A program made the position numbers and the translations under genes. From Auriscalpium vulgare (Eukaryota; Basidiomycota; Agaricomycetes; Russulales; Auriscalpiaceae), in NCBI GenBank assembly GCA_019915015.1, contig JAHBBC010000042.1, positions 124,001 to 188,000 of the forward strand: a DNA stretch of 64,000 bases, written 5' to 3'. This document shows positions 1-11,600 of this stretch, piece by piece; the first letter of the stretch is position 1, and each line of letters starts with the position of its first letter. The notes beneath the pieces were generated by a model. The model ran no database searches, was not told the DNA's origin, and worked only from the letters and a program-made list of their open reading frames with translations.

Positions 1-609
1 CCGTCATCTTCGCGGCGAATGCGATCATTTTGGGGTTCACGGCGAGCAACTGCTTGGTGAGCACTGTCGTTGACTTGAGGATAGGATGATTATTCTGACT
101 GGGCGCTGGCAGGTGTTTGCTCAGAAGTGAGGCGGGTCGCTCGTGTGCGGGGGAATGGCTGATGATCGTTTCCAGCATTCTCATTTCGGCGGGGCATTCG
201 GCGGAGCGGTGGGTCGTGCGCGGGATTGCGATTGGAGGTACGCTGTCTGCTAATCGCAGTCTCGTCCATGCCTTGATATCGGGTTACAGTGATCGTCTTT
301 GCGACGTTGGTCCACGGCCTCACGCCACGCCTCGGCATATACCTCATGAATGTCCGTTCCATCCCTCTTTGTTTGCGATGTCCTTGCTCACACTGCCTAT
401 CAGGTCTTGAGCGTGTTCAAGATCGTCATTCTCATCTTCATCGTGGTCACTGGCTGGGTCGTCCTATCCGGGAAGATACGAATCGAGGATCCCCACGCCA
501 ACTTCCGCCACGCCTTCGTGGGCAGCTCGCACAGCAGCAATGACGTGCGCTACCATGAATTTTCGGTCGTATTTGCAAATTGACCGACTGTTTGTGCTGC
601 AGTACGCGA
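1..609 (+). pseudogene. Amino-acid permease (APC/LAT type), 5' part, interrupted
   Basis: This is the upstream half of a membrane amino-acid/H+ symporter like the fungal methionine/LAT permeases, and it begins before the window. Short exons separated by 50-60 nt GT..AG introns read VIFAANAIILGFTASNC (1-56), VFAQN then ILISAG...GIAIG, then VIVFATLVHGLTPRLGIYLMN and VFKIVILIFIVVTGWVVLSG, which are hydrophobic helices and loops typical of the family. The last complete exon ends with SSND at 544. The following intron (545-602) ends in a normal CAG, and the next exon starts TACGCGA at 603. That exon is cut after seven bases by the KDZ element at 610. The rest of the gene resumes at 14312. The frame is clean across both halves, so the gene was probably functional until the insertion. 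Confidence 0.85.
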
Positions 610-611
610 GC

Positions 612-678
612 CCTGTCTGTTGTTAAGGTAACTTTTGGCCTACTAGAGTAGCAAATAGAAAGTACCAATACTAGCTGA
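612..678. repeat. Left terminal inverted repeat of KDZ element
   Basis: It matches the reverse complement of 14238-14307 with a few substitutions and small gaps. The best-conserved block is about 35 bases long, with two or three mismatches, and ends in CCAATACTAGCTGA. The outer block CTGTCTGTTGTTAAGG pairs with CTGTCGGTTAGTAAAG at the other end. Confidence 0.85.
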
Positions 679-886
679 ATAGAAAATTTTACCAAGTCTC
701 TGCAATTGAGGCTACTTTGGCTGGGCTATATAGGTGGCACAGTAATTACTTTCCCTAATTTCCAGGTCTCGGGCCCTGGGTTGAATACTGTAGTAAATAC
801 TTCGGTAGGTTTATCAGCACCCCCAATGTGCGGACATAGTATTCACTTTTGGTTAGCTATCCTATCCTGGTGACTGCGCGTGCATA

Positions 887-2290
887 GTGTTTACTTCCAG
901 TCGGTTGTCCGGACGTAGAGCGCATAGTATTCACTTTTGGTCACGGTCGGCCCCCAGCACGTACTGTGTTTACTGTCAGTATTCACTGCGGGTGCGCAGT
1001 ATTCACTCAGGGCGCCGGTTGTGGTATCCACTCCGTGCGGACAGTTTTCACTGCGGGCATGAAGTATTTACTCCGGACGCGCAACATTCACTCCGGGAAC
1101 TGGTGCGTGGTATTCACTCCGGACGTGAAGTATTTACTCCGGGCGTGCAGTATTCACCCGGGACGGGAAAACTGACTTGCAGACCTGGTGCATAGTATTT
1201 ATTCCGGGCGCGCAGTATTTACTCCGGGCGCGCAGTATTCACTCGGGACGCGCAAAATTCACTCGCGGACCTGGTGCGTAGTATCTACTCCGGGTGTGCA
1301 GTATTTACTCCGGGCGTGCAGTATTCACTCGCGGACTAGGTGCGTAGCATCTACTCCGGGCGCGCAGTATTTACTCCGGGCGCGCAGTATTTACTCCGGG
1401 CGTGCACGTATTCACTCCGGGACCTGGTGCGTAGTATTCACTCCAGGCATGCAGTATTTACTCCGGGCGTGCAGTATTCACTCGGGACACGCAAAATTCA
1501 CTCGCGGACCTGGTGCGTTGTATTTACTCCGGGCGCGCAGTGTTTACTCCGGGCGTGCAGTATTCACTCGGGACGCACAAAATCCACTCGCGGATCTGGT
1601 GCGTAGTATCTACTCCGGGCGTGCAGTATTTACTCCGGGCGTGCAGTATTCACTCGCGGACCTGGTGCGTTGTATTTACTCCGGGCGCGCAGTGTTTACT
1701 CCGGGCGTGCAGTATTCACTCGGGACGCACAAAATCCACTCGCGGATCTGGTGCGTAGTATCTACTCCGGGCGTGCAGTTTTTACTCCGGGCGTGCAGTA
1801 TTTACTCCGGGCGTGCAGTATTCACTCGCGGACCTGGTGCGTTGTATTTACTCCGGGCGCGCAGTGTTTACTCCGGGCGTGCAGTATTCACTCGGGACGC
1901 ACAAAATTGACTCGCGGATCTGGTGCGTAGTATCTACTCCGGGCGTGCAGTATTTACTCCGGGCGTGCAGTATTCACTCGCGGACCTGGTGCGTTGTATT
2001 TACTCCGGGCGCGCAGTGTTTACTCCGGGCGTGCAGTATTCACTCGGGATGCTCAAAATTCACTCGTGGACCTGGTGCGTAGTATCTACTCCGGGCGTGC
2101 AGTATTTACTCCGGGCGTGCGGTATTTACTCCGGGCGTGCAATATTCACTCGCGGACCTGGTGCGTTGTATTTACTCCGGGCGCGCAGTATTTACTCCGG
2201 GTGTGCACATATTCACTCCAGGCGCACAAAATTCACCCTGGGACCTGGTGCGCAGTATTCACTTCTGACGCGTAGTTTTTACTCCGGGCA
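887..2290. repeat. Left subterminal array of about 21 bp units
   Basis: Dozens of copies of a unit close to AGTATTTACTCCGGGCGTGC, alternating with versions ending TTCACTCGGGAC or TTCACTCGCGGACCTGG, so that a higher-order unit of about 110-140 bases is also repeated. Weaker copies extend to about 840 on the left and 2620 on the right. All reading frames here are repeat translations, not genes. By analogy with other large DNA transposons, I infer that these are transposase binding sites. Confidence 0.9.
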
Positions 2291-2749
2291 TTTACTTACT
2301 CTCACTTCACGGGCGGCCCTGCACACATGGTATTTGCTTTCAGTCCTTGTCTATACCCGGAACAGCATGCGTAGAGTTTAATTTGATTTTGCTCATTGAT
2401 CCTCGCTGGATACTGCACGGATAGTTTTTACTTTCAGTCGAGTGCATGCGTAGTATTTACGTCCATTTCGAGTCGGTTATTCAGGTCCTCACATAGTATT
2501 TACTTCCTTTCCGTGCTCTATTTTGCACGCGATCTGTTATTCACGCGTGCATAGTATTCACTTCCACTCACTTGTTGAGCTCGTTTGAATCATCAGCAGA
2601 GTCGCGGTAGTATTTACTTGCATCGCTCAGTGAAAACTACCAAGTCGACTTGCATGTCGCGCACAGATATGAGCACACATTCTATTTGTCATTCGCACGA
2701 GGGACTGCGGATAAACTACGATCGAGAGACAATGTACTACGTGATATAC

Positions 2750-2970
2750 GAGGTGGGCACGTTCAGTGCCAAAGGGGATGAAAAGAAACTCGGCGTGTTG
2801 AGCGCCAAAGAAAATCCAGGAAGGCAGCGCGTTGAGCGCCGAAGTAGATGTATGGATGCGGCGCGTTGAGCACCAATGGAAGGCGGCGCATTGAGCACCA
2901 AAGGGAAGGATAAAATACTAATCAAACCTCAAGGTGTGTTGAAACACCGTCCATGGGTTGAACACCGCGC
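2750..2970. repeat. Cluster of short GTTGAGCRCCAAAG repeats
   Basis: At least five copies of a motif near GTTGAGCGCCAAAG, spaced about 30 bases apart (for example near 2765, 2797, 2830, 2864 and 2890), with two weaker GTTGAACACCG copies up to 2965. They lie just beyond the 3' end of the minus-strand passenger gene and have a different core from the subterminal array. The rest of 2290-3068 holds no recognisable gene. Confidence 0.6.
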
Positions 2971-3068
2971 GCAATGAAGGCCGCTGGGAAAATCTTGAAA
3001 AATGCAGGGTCGTGTTACTCGTGCGCCGACTCGGACTGGACGACGTGATCAGCGACGTTTCCGAGTCG

Positions 3069-5789
3069 TTATTTTGCTCCTACATCAACATGAGAAACGG
3101 GACGAGAATGCAGAATGTGCCTAACGTACCTCTTATTCGCCGGCTGGCCAGTCAGAGAGCTGTCCGCGGACCGCTTCTTGCCCGCGCGATTCTCGTTGTC
3201 TGCGTCATCTTCAGCTATCATGGCTTGCATGGTTGACGATTGGCCCATATTCTCCGCAACCCATGACACATCCTCGAAAGCTGACTCCCACTCGCGGTGC
3301 TGTTTCGCCGTCGCCGCCACGCCGTACCACCAGCTGAGCGTGACGAGCACGATCGCAAACCCATTACGGCCGCCTTTCATGCAGCCTGACCACTCCTCCG
3401 ACGGGCAAGCCTTTCTAACCAACGGCCACTTGGAGCCGCGCCAATCAGGTTGGAGCCCTATCCACCATGTACGCCAGCTGGCAGCGAAGACCTTCACATC
3501 GTCGATGGCGGGGGACTTTGAGTAGTCGCGGCGTGACAACCAACGAGAGAGTTGCTCGGGGCGACCGGTGGTCGCCAGCTGGAATCGCTTACCCTAAGAG
3601 AATGTGACAGCGTCAGTATCTGATTGAAAAGATGTGAATGGAACGCACCTGGCCAGACGGAAATCCCATCTTCTCCTCCATCGCGACCCATTGTCCGACT
3701 AAAGCCGCCCACTCATCGCCCTCAATCGCCTTCTCAAGATAGCCGTGGTCCTTGATCAGCCAGTCTGGCCACTGTGCAACGTCTTTGTTTGTATTGCGCT
3801 CGCTGCTGGTCTCTTCGCTCGCGTCTTCATCGATTGAAACGTTTGATTTGTCGCCCAGCATCACAGAGTCATGCATTGTGGTGGGATGCGGAGAAGGGGC
3901 TGCGTCGTTGACGATCACGTTCTCAGCGACGGCTGACGGGAGGCCTGCGCCAGTGTCGACAACGACGGTGGAAAGATCAGGGCTGGGAAGTGACGTCTTG
4001 TTCTCAGACGCTGACGACGTTGGTGCTGCCGTTACAGGGGGTGACGAATCGATGGACGACAGTGAGGACGGGGCATGCTGGGATGGAGAGCTTGATGTCG
4101 ACGACAAGGTGGCGGATGCTGTCGCCTGCGAAGGCGCAGTCGTGAGCGCTACGCCAGATGAAGGAGGGAGGACTTCCGCGGTCGCGGATTGCCTGTCTTG
4201 TTCATCGCCGTCGTCGACAGGCGACTCGACCTCAGCGGCCTCAGCCCTGCTCAAACGTCATCAACGCTCTGCCCCATATCAACAGTGAAGGTACTCACAG
4301 ATTTCCAGGTTCCTTGGCCTTGATCCTCTCGGAGTGCCGCGGTGGGCCGGTTGCCAGCGCAGCCAGCTTCTCGCGCTCGATAGCTCTTGCCGCCGCCTTC
4401 TTCTCATCGGCCGTCTTTGGCTTGTCGCTTGGCTCGAAACCGGCGTCTCTCATCAACTGCGTATTCCTCGCGATAGCGTCAAGACGGAGTTGCATGTATG
4501 CGTCCACGTTGTCGCGGATGATGGGAGCTGGCGCAGGTTCGTCGTCTGATTGATCGGCCTCGAAGTCTTCAATAACAAGCTCCTCTTCCGAGGTATTCTC
4601 TTCAACCGTCGCAGCGCTCTTGTTCTGAGGCCCTCGCTTCTTCCTGGACGATTTGGGCACCGACGGCGGCGGGGTCTCCGCGCCTACAACGGCGGCCGGC
4701 GAGTCGGCGGCAGTCGACGCCTGTGACGTGTCGGTGGCGGTCGTCGGGTCTGAGGGCGACGTAGATGATGCGTTGTCGCTCGCAGTAGTGGCTGATTCAG
4801 AGGTAAGTACATATATCGTCACACGCGGGATGGACTCGACTTACTGTATACCATGCGCAGATATTTACGGTACGGCTGCTCCACCTTATCCTTGAACTCT
4901 GGGTACATCGTTGCGAAGTTCCGACCGTCATCAAGCCGTGTATGGACGCTGAAAAAACGATGGTGAGTACGACAGGAATCTATAAATTGACTTGCGACTC
5001 ACGCAAAGGAAACAATCTTGCCGTCGCCGTCGGGCGAGGGACCTCCAAACAGCATCGTGCAGGACCAGTTCGTGAGCTCCTTGATCTGGCTAACGGCCAA
5101 CGCCGCCGTATCAGGCATCATACGAGCATTCCTAAGGATCAAGATGAGTATTTGTTGTCCCGCAGACAAACAAGCGCATGCTTACGCATTCAAGACCTCC
5201 TCGCTGAACTCAACGTCGTCGCTGCCCTCTTCTCCGTCGCGCACCACCTTGACTGCGGCACGTACTTCATCCGACTCCTGCTCCAAGAGCTCGCGACACG
5301 TCTTGTTCCGAAAGACGAGCTCGGGCATCGGCTCGTCGTCCTCGGGTAGTTCGGCCAAGTACGTGGCCCACGCAGCTTCAACGAGCGCCTTCAACTTGGA
5401 CTTCCAGAAGTACTGCTGGTATACCTGATGCTCGGGTTTCTTGCGAGGCGGCCGCGCGGACAAGTTGAGAACACCGCCACGTCTGCGAGCATTGCCACGC
5501 ACGCTGTCGCGCGAGTGGTTGTTAAACCATTGGCGAAGGCGCTGTAAAAATATCGGTGAGCTCCATTTGCTCGTGACAGCAAGGCGTCTTTACTGACCCT
5601 TCGTATGTCCGGACTACCTTTGACAGCCGGTCCCGTATGGTTGTCCTCCGTGTCGGGATACTCGAGTAACCATGCGGAGTACAGGACAGGCCAGTACTCC
5701 CTCACGGCGAGTGCTCCCTTCGCCTGGACCTCCTTATACTCACCGAGGTGCTCCTTCAGCCACTTTTGCTGCTCGCCGGTAGCCCACAT
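3069..5789 (-). CDS. KDZ passenger gene: large mushroom-specific protein, function unknown
   Basis: A multi-exon minus-strand gene starting MWATGEQQKWLKEHL at 5789. Blocks follow in order: YWPVLYSAWLLEYP; an exon with KKPEHQVYQQYFWKSKL and ELVFRNKTCRELLEQ; an exon with NWSCTMLFGGPSPDGDGKI; a long Ser/Thr/Ala-rich acidic linker; HSERIKAKEPG; and a Trp-rich C-terminal part (WPDWLIKDHGYL, EWAALVGQWVAMEEKMGFP, RTWWIGLQPDWRG, NGFAIVLVTLSWWYG). The end is HVDVGAK with the stop at 3069. I recognise the Trp-rich arrangement as one seen repeatedly in hypothetical proteins of mushroom genomes, but I know of no function. Its place inside the terminal repeats makes it cargo or an accessory factor of the transposon. 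Exon ends are approximate; no disabling mutation was noticed. Confidence 0.7.
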
Positions 5790-6060
5790 AATGGACGGAG
5801 AAGGTCAGGAAGAGAAGCAAGGGAGTTGTGACGGCGCAACACGGTAAGTTTTCACTCCAATCGCACTCCGCTGGTCTGATTTCACTCCGCAAGTCCGCCA
5901 TCACTTGCTGAGATTCAACCTGACCATCTCACCAGATCCCCTAGATTCACGTTCACTTTGGTAGGGTCCCCCGCGGCGTCGAACCCGCGCGTCACGGAGG
6001 TTGCCGGACGTGTCTTTATAACGGCGGGCAATCAAACTGCGATCACTCGATCGCTCTCCC

Positions 6061-6902
6061 ACAAGCCTCCCACAGCGACTTTCAATGACCTCCTTCACCC
6101 CCTCATCTGATGCGCAGCCGTCCGCCCCTTGTACGCCGTCCACACATTTCCTCTCTTACATACTCATATCTTGTGCAGCGGTCCAACGACTCCCCACCTA
6201 CACTGAGAAGCCCGTCCCGGGCATCTACACGTAATTCGTGATCCTCGATACCAAGTTTCGCGGTATCTCCACCGACTGGTATGTTTTTGGCTATCCCTTC
6301 TTATATCTAATACTGACAATGTATTGCAGGGCGGTCGTCGGGCCCGCTGTCCGCATCGTCGGTGCCTTGCACCGCAAGGTGACCTCGTTTACAGCGGCCG
6401 TTGAAGCCCTCGACAAAGCGGACCTGGCCATTGCCCTGGTGACAGAGCAAATGGCCTCGGTGTCGGTCAACGACGCCACCCAGACACAGGTCGCATCCCA
6501 GGCGCGCGTGAGCACCGGAGCAGCTGCAGCAGCAAGCGCGTCGTCGACGCCGCCTACTGCCTCAATGGCAACTCCGACGCCACCGCCGCCACCGCCATCG
6601 CCATCGCCCTCACCCCCGCTACCGACAGGCGAGCTCGTGGCGCTTATCGCCGCGAAAAAAGAGATTGGTGAGAATTTCGATTGCGTGTATTGCTCTCTAT
6701 ATGCTGATGTCTACGGCCATCAGAGGAAGGAATGGCGGAGCATCTTGAAGGGCGCGGCGGCCGCCCACGCAACGGTCACGGTGGTTGGCCCTATCTTGCG
6801 GTTGCGTGCGGACGGAAGCGCAGTATTTTCGCCAACACGTACGTCTCTGCTTCTCTGGTAGTGCATCCCTCTGACATCTTTCAAACAGCCCCGCGGCCAT
6901 AG
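6061..6902 (+). pseudogene. Viroplasmin/RNase H1 N-terminal-like small gene, probably broken
   Basis: The core reads FVILDTKFRGISTDW, then an intron 6279-6329, then AVVGPAVRIVGALHRKVTSF and AAVEALDKADLAIAL. This resembles the RNase H1 N-terminal (viroplasmin-like) fold common in mushroom proteins: a glycine turn, a DW, and a basic 'fkSF..A' segment. A Pro/Ala/Ser-rich linker follows (6500-6640), and after another intron a basic tail ends NTPRP at 6902. In-frame upstream sequence reads EKPVPGIYT, then TAA, directly before FVILD, and no ATG lies between, so the gene seems to carry a nonsense mutation or an unrecognised splice. A possible start is the ATG near 6086 (MTSFTPSSD). It lies between divergent genes of the KDZ element. 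Confidence 0.45.
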
Positions 6903-7087
6903 GCCTTACTGTGGGATACCCGGGCCAGCTAGCGAGGGGTTTCCGTACGATTGGTGGCGCTCATCTGTGGCTGGAGCAGCATTGAGGCGTAGATTACGGC
7001 CGTCGAAATAAATTTGCCTTCTTGTGTCTCCATTGAATAGAAATATGTTATGAGTCGAATTCTTCTTCTATCTGGTATGCGCACGGT

Positions 7088-7450
7088 GCGAATTGCTATA
7101 AGGGTTGTTGAAACGGCGTGAGGCTATGGTGGTGTATCAGCTCAGAGTGTCTCAACCATCTTGTTCAGCCCGTAGCACCCTCAATATTATTCCCTGTGTG
7201 TCCCAATAACATCCAAAGTGATCCATGGACACGCCCAAATCTCCATAGAACAGCTTCGATCTTATCCGACGCGAACTGCTAGAAGGGTTGTTGAAACGGC
7301 GTCAGGCTATGGCGGCGTATGAGCTGTCTCAACCATCTTGCTCAGCCCGCAGTACCCTCAATAGTCTTCCCTGCGTGTCCCAATAACATTCAAAGCGTTC
7401 CCCTCACATGCCCAATTCCATACAATAGCTACGATTTTATCCGATTTGAA
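7088..7450. repeat. Tandem direct repeat, two units of about 180 bp
   Basis: Unit 1 starts near 7088 (GAATTGCTATAAGGGTTG) and unit 2 near 7269 (GAACTGCTAGAAGGGTTG). Both contain GTTGTTGAAACGGCGT, TGTCTCAACCATCTTG, CAATA with CCCTG.GTGTCCCAATAACAT, and a closing TTATCCGA. The units differ by scattered substitutions and small gaps. They fill the gap between two passenger genes and show no coding pattern. Confidence 0.8.
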
Positions 7451-7624
7451 GCGCTCAAGTGATGCTCGTGGATCTGCCGTACGGAGGGTGAGCGCAGTCG
7501 CGCGTCCATAGCTTCACTCACACCCTTCAACCCTTCCTCCCACTCTCACCTCGGCCTTGCGTGCCATCCTCTGAAACGCATCCTGCATCACAAATCATAC
7601 TCTGGTGTACAATATCTCGTATAC

Positions 7625-8360
7625 ATGGCCATGGATGATCGACGAAAAAAGGACTACTTGAGGTGCGCTCTCATTTGTCGCAAAGCGAACACCGTACTGA
7701 CCTATGATGCATACCATTATTCCTTTCACTCAGGCATAGAGACAAGCGATTGGAGTATCAGAAAGCGTACAACAGCATCAAACGGGCGAGTCGCCGGAAG
7801 GTTAGTAAGGCTCAGCGCCTTGAGATGGAGGGAGCACGAAAGGTAGCAAAGTACTGGCGCCTGCCTCCGTACGTCTCATTTTCCGCTTGCACATTTCGTT
7901 GCATTGAATCATAAAAGTAGTCCTTACAAAAGCAAAATTGCATGCATCTCGAAGGATCAAGATACCCAGCGCACGTCGCAGATGCGTCGCCTCGAGGACG
8001 AGATCTGGCGGAACTGGACAGCCCACCGCGAAGAGCTAATGGCTGTCAATCCGGACGACTGGATGCCCCGCTACCTCAACGCAGTGCGCGCTGCTATCGA
8101 CGAGCAGCTGGAGCACGTTAAGACTCTCCAAGATTCCAGCGAGCAGAGGCTTCATGCGCACCGCAGGTTCATCGCCGGATTGCACCAAGAGATAGAAATC
8201 ATCCAGTGCGGTATCAACGTGTATGACGCCTCGCTTCTTGAGGAAGTATTCATCTTCAATGGTCGCAGGTATGTCCACTCGAGCTGGCGGTGCCATTGAC
8301 ACTGAAAAATGCTGTTGCAGTGTTCAAAAGGCTTACTTTCAACGTGTGTACGGATTTTGA
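7625..8360 (+). CDS. Small basic KDZ passenger protein, unknown
   Basis: Reading: MAMDDRRKKDYL, an intron (about 7661-7731), RHRDKRLEYQKAYNSIKRAS followed by a basic helix through ARKVAKYWRLP, an intron, then SSPYKSKIACISKDQDTQRT and a long helical stretch with WRNWTAHREELMAVNPDDW and EEVFIFNGR, an intron at about 8270-8320, and the last exon VQKAYFQRVYGF with TGA at 8358-8360. The protein is about 190 residues, very basic at the N terminus and predicted helical throughout. I recognise no domain. It stands 290 bases upstream of the transposase start on the same strand, so it could be an accessory DNA-binding factor of the element; that is inference. Confidence 0.6.
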
Positions 8361-8649
8361 CTACAGTATGTAGGCTGACAGTCTGCTTTGCTCGTCTGCG
8401 TGGATTCCATACATTTGTACCGTAATACTTGCATACACTTCGTTGGATCTTAATATCATGTACATTGGGAGGAGTCGCGCCGCGGCGACCGAGATGTGAC
8501 TTGGCCTGAATGCCTTCAAATTGGGAGGCTTCGCGTTTGAAAAGAATGCCAGTATCCTTAGAATGGCCTCAATAGAGGTCTTTGTGATTTTCGTGCATTA
8601 AAACGACAAGATCGCATCCACAGGAGGCTCCTTAGGACGATGCGACAAC

Positions 8650-11600
8650 ATGTCGGCATCTTCCGGTGTGCCGCTCATCCCTCCTCCTACGCCGATGTCT
8701 CGCAAAAGTCGGAAACGGAAGCATGCTATTGTCATGCAGGCACTGGACGATACCGACGAGGTCCTGCAGCCAAGACAAGTCGTGTCTAGACACGTTAACA
8801 TCGCAGTTGGGGCAGGCGCAAGTCGGAAGAGAAAGCTTGCCCATACTACTTCTCATTACATCGAGTCCGTTGAAGATCCGCCTGCGTCTCTCCACTCTGA
8901 ACCTGCTTCCGTACTGCCTGATGCATATGATCCTTCCTTCAACATCGAGCCCCTCCCAGGTATCCACGTCGAAGACATACCTGTGCCGCGGCGACGGCGG
9001 CGGCGAGGACGGGTGCGCTTCTTTCGTCCCGAGGTTACATCTGTCTGCTCACTTCCAGTCAATCTCTAGGGTACACGCAAACCCATCGAGAGCTGGCTGC
9101 CATATAGATCGCAGTTCCTCGACGAATTGATCCGCTTGGAGGGACTAGGAGACCATGCGAGCCTCCCGGTGTGCAGCCGCTGCACGGCGAAGGATGGGGA
9201 CGTCAGATGCACGAGTTGCATGACTGGGGAGCGGTTTTGCAGCGACTGCATCGTGCTTGAGCACAAGCATCTTCCGTTTCATCGTCTGGAGGTGCGCGTT
9301 GCTCGTCTCGAGTTGAATATTCACTCACAGTAAATTTAGAGATGGAACGGCTACTACCACGAGAAGTTTGCGCTGTGTGCAGCCGGTCTGCGCATTCAAC
9401 TTGGTCACGACGGCCGGACTTGCCCCCATCCCCTCATCAAGCCCACACCGATGACAGTCATTGACATCAGTGGCATTCATGAAGTCCAAATCGACTTCTG
9501 CGAGTGCGGCATCATTGGCGCCGGCCATCACTTTGTTCAACTTCTTCGCGCCTCGTTATGGCCCGCAACAATAGAACGCCCACAGACGGCAATCACCATG
9601 CGCACACTGAGGATGTTCCATGCTCTGAACCTTCAGAGCAAATTGAATGCCTACGACTTTTGGTGCAGTCTCGTGCGCCTCACGGACGGCATCGGCACTC
9701 GTCCTCCAAAGGTTCGTGATCTGCTCTGCTCGACTGCCGTTGCCTCACTCAGATATACATCCAGTATCGCTACCGTGAGTTCATCCGCGCAGCACGTTTC
9801 TTTCGAAATGTTCGTGCTCTCAAGCGAGCGGCGCGCGGCCACGATCCCGCTGGTATCGAGGCAACAAAACCTGGCGCGCTCGTCGTCCAGTGTCCGCAGT
9901 GTCCGCAGCCAGGCATGAACATGCCAGATGGCTGGGAAGACGCGCCTGAAAGCGAACGGTACGTTATTCTTTGACCGCGTGCTCGGTGATTGCTCATACT
10001 ACAGGCAGGTGGAAGCACGCCATGTTCTTGGCAATGGACGCCAACTTCAAAATGAAGCTCAAAAATCGCGGCCTCGTCGACACCGAGCTCTCTCCAGGAT
10101 GGAGCTACTTCGTCGAGCAGAAGGAGTACAGCGCTCACTGTGAGAAGTACCAGCATGAACCCGAGGCGCGTCAGCCTCATTCATTTGATCGCCGTTGTAT
10201 TGACATCATGAGTGTAGATCAAATACTGTGACTCAAATCACTCCGCAATCGACAAGGCTAATCTGCCCGCGCAACGCCGGTTCAGTATCAATGGCGTCGG
10301 GGCAGTTGTTTGCTCAAGGCATGTCTTCTACCTTCGCCATTCCGTTGGTGATTTGCGCTTTGGGGAACGGTGAGTCAGTCTCTACCAGTCCGCAATATAT
10401 TCGTTCAACAATGCGCAGGTATGCAAGCATGGATTACATGCTATTCTCGGCACTTTCCTTGTCTGCGCCGGCCATCAAAACGCTCTACGTATCGTACGAT
10501 ATCGCCTGTTCTTTCTCCAAGAACTTCAAGACTCGCATGCTCCGGTACCAGGCTAATTTCCACATTGATCCGGACGCCCTGAGACTCAAATGGGGCGTGC
10601 CTAAATTCCATCTTATCGCGCATGGCCCCAAATGCCAGACCGAGTTCTCGCTGAACAACACGGACGGAGTGGGGCGCACGCACGGAGAAGGGGTAGAGGG
10701 AGGATGGGCGGAGCTCAACGGGTTCGCTCTGAGTACACGGGAGATGACTGGCCCGGCCCGTCAAGAAAATATTGATGATGCATGCGGCGGCATCAATTGG
10801 CGCAAAACCATCACAATCCGTAAGCATATCATTTTGATGGATGATAAGCACACGAGCTGACGGACGCGCGCGTTCGGGAATGTGCAGCGTCGACTGTCCG
10901 CAAGAGTCTGAGAGTCGCGGTGGAGGCACTACGCAAGCAGCGCATTGCATTCAACGAAGCGTGCGAGAACATCCCGCAGGAGACGCAGGACGAATGGATT
11001 GCAATGATGCGCGCATACGAGGACGACAAGGCAGCGCCCAATCCATATGAGGAGCCGGTGGTCGGTACGTCGCTCATTCTGTGCCTCTGATCTGTATCAA
11101 TTCTGATTGCGGCATTAGCAATGTCCTTGGTTGATGTGCGCCTCGAATTGGCTGAAGAGGAGGCCCGGGAGGCGGCCCTAGGTCAGCTATCACCGCACGA
11201 AACGACAGCGAGCATGTTTTTGACCATCGGGTTTGAACTGGAGGAGCAGCAGTAAATTCTTTCATCACCGCTATATCAATATCGATTTCTCACTGCCAGC
11301 CAGGCGTCTTGTGCGGGAGAAGGCCAAGAGCGTCGCTGCCGGCGCTCGGGTTGATCCAGAGGCGCCATCAGAGCTGCCGTCAGGGACGAAACGACGGAGC
11401 AAACGGACACCGAAGGACCGGCACAACAGCACCGAGAAGGTCGCGCTTAGGGAGAAGCAGGCCGTTCTCCGGCACAGGATCGCCTCCTGGCGCCCCATTC
11501 AGCAGCTCTACATCCCGTGTATCAATCAACTCCTCTCCAACTCGCAGGACACTGATGCCGACGCTTCTGCACCGAGCAGTGTACCCTCCGCAAGTGGTCA

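Noticed and set aside
887..2290. CRISPR-like array of repeats and spacers
   Set aside because: Eukaryotic context, no constant spacer length, and the repeats form the ends of a DNA transposon.
1188..2381. Overlapping open frames of 80-240 codons encoding repeated YSGRAVFTPGVQYSL-type peptides
   Set aside because: They are translations of the subterminal repeat in several frames at once, with no start context or splice pattern, so they are not genes.
5930..6010. tRNA-like TCGAACCC near 5975
   Set aside because: No cloverleaf could be drawn around it.
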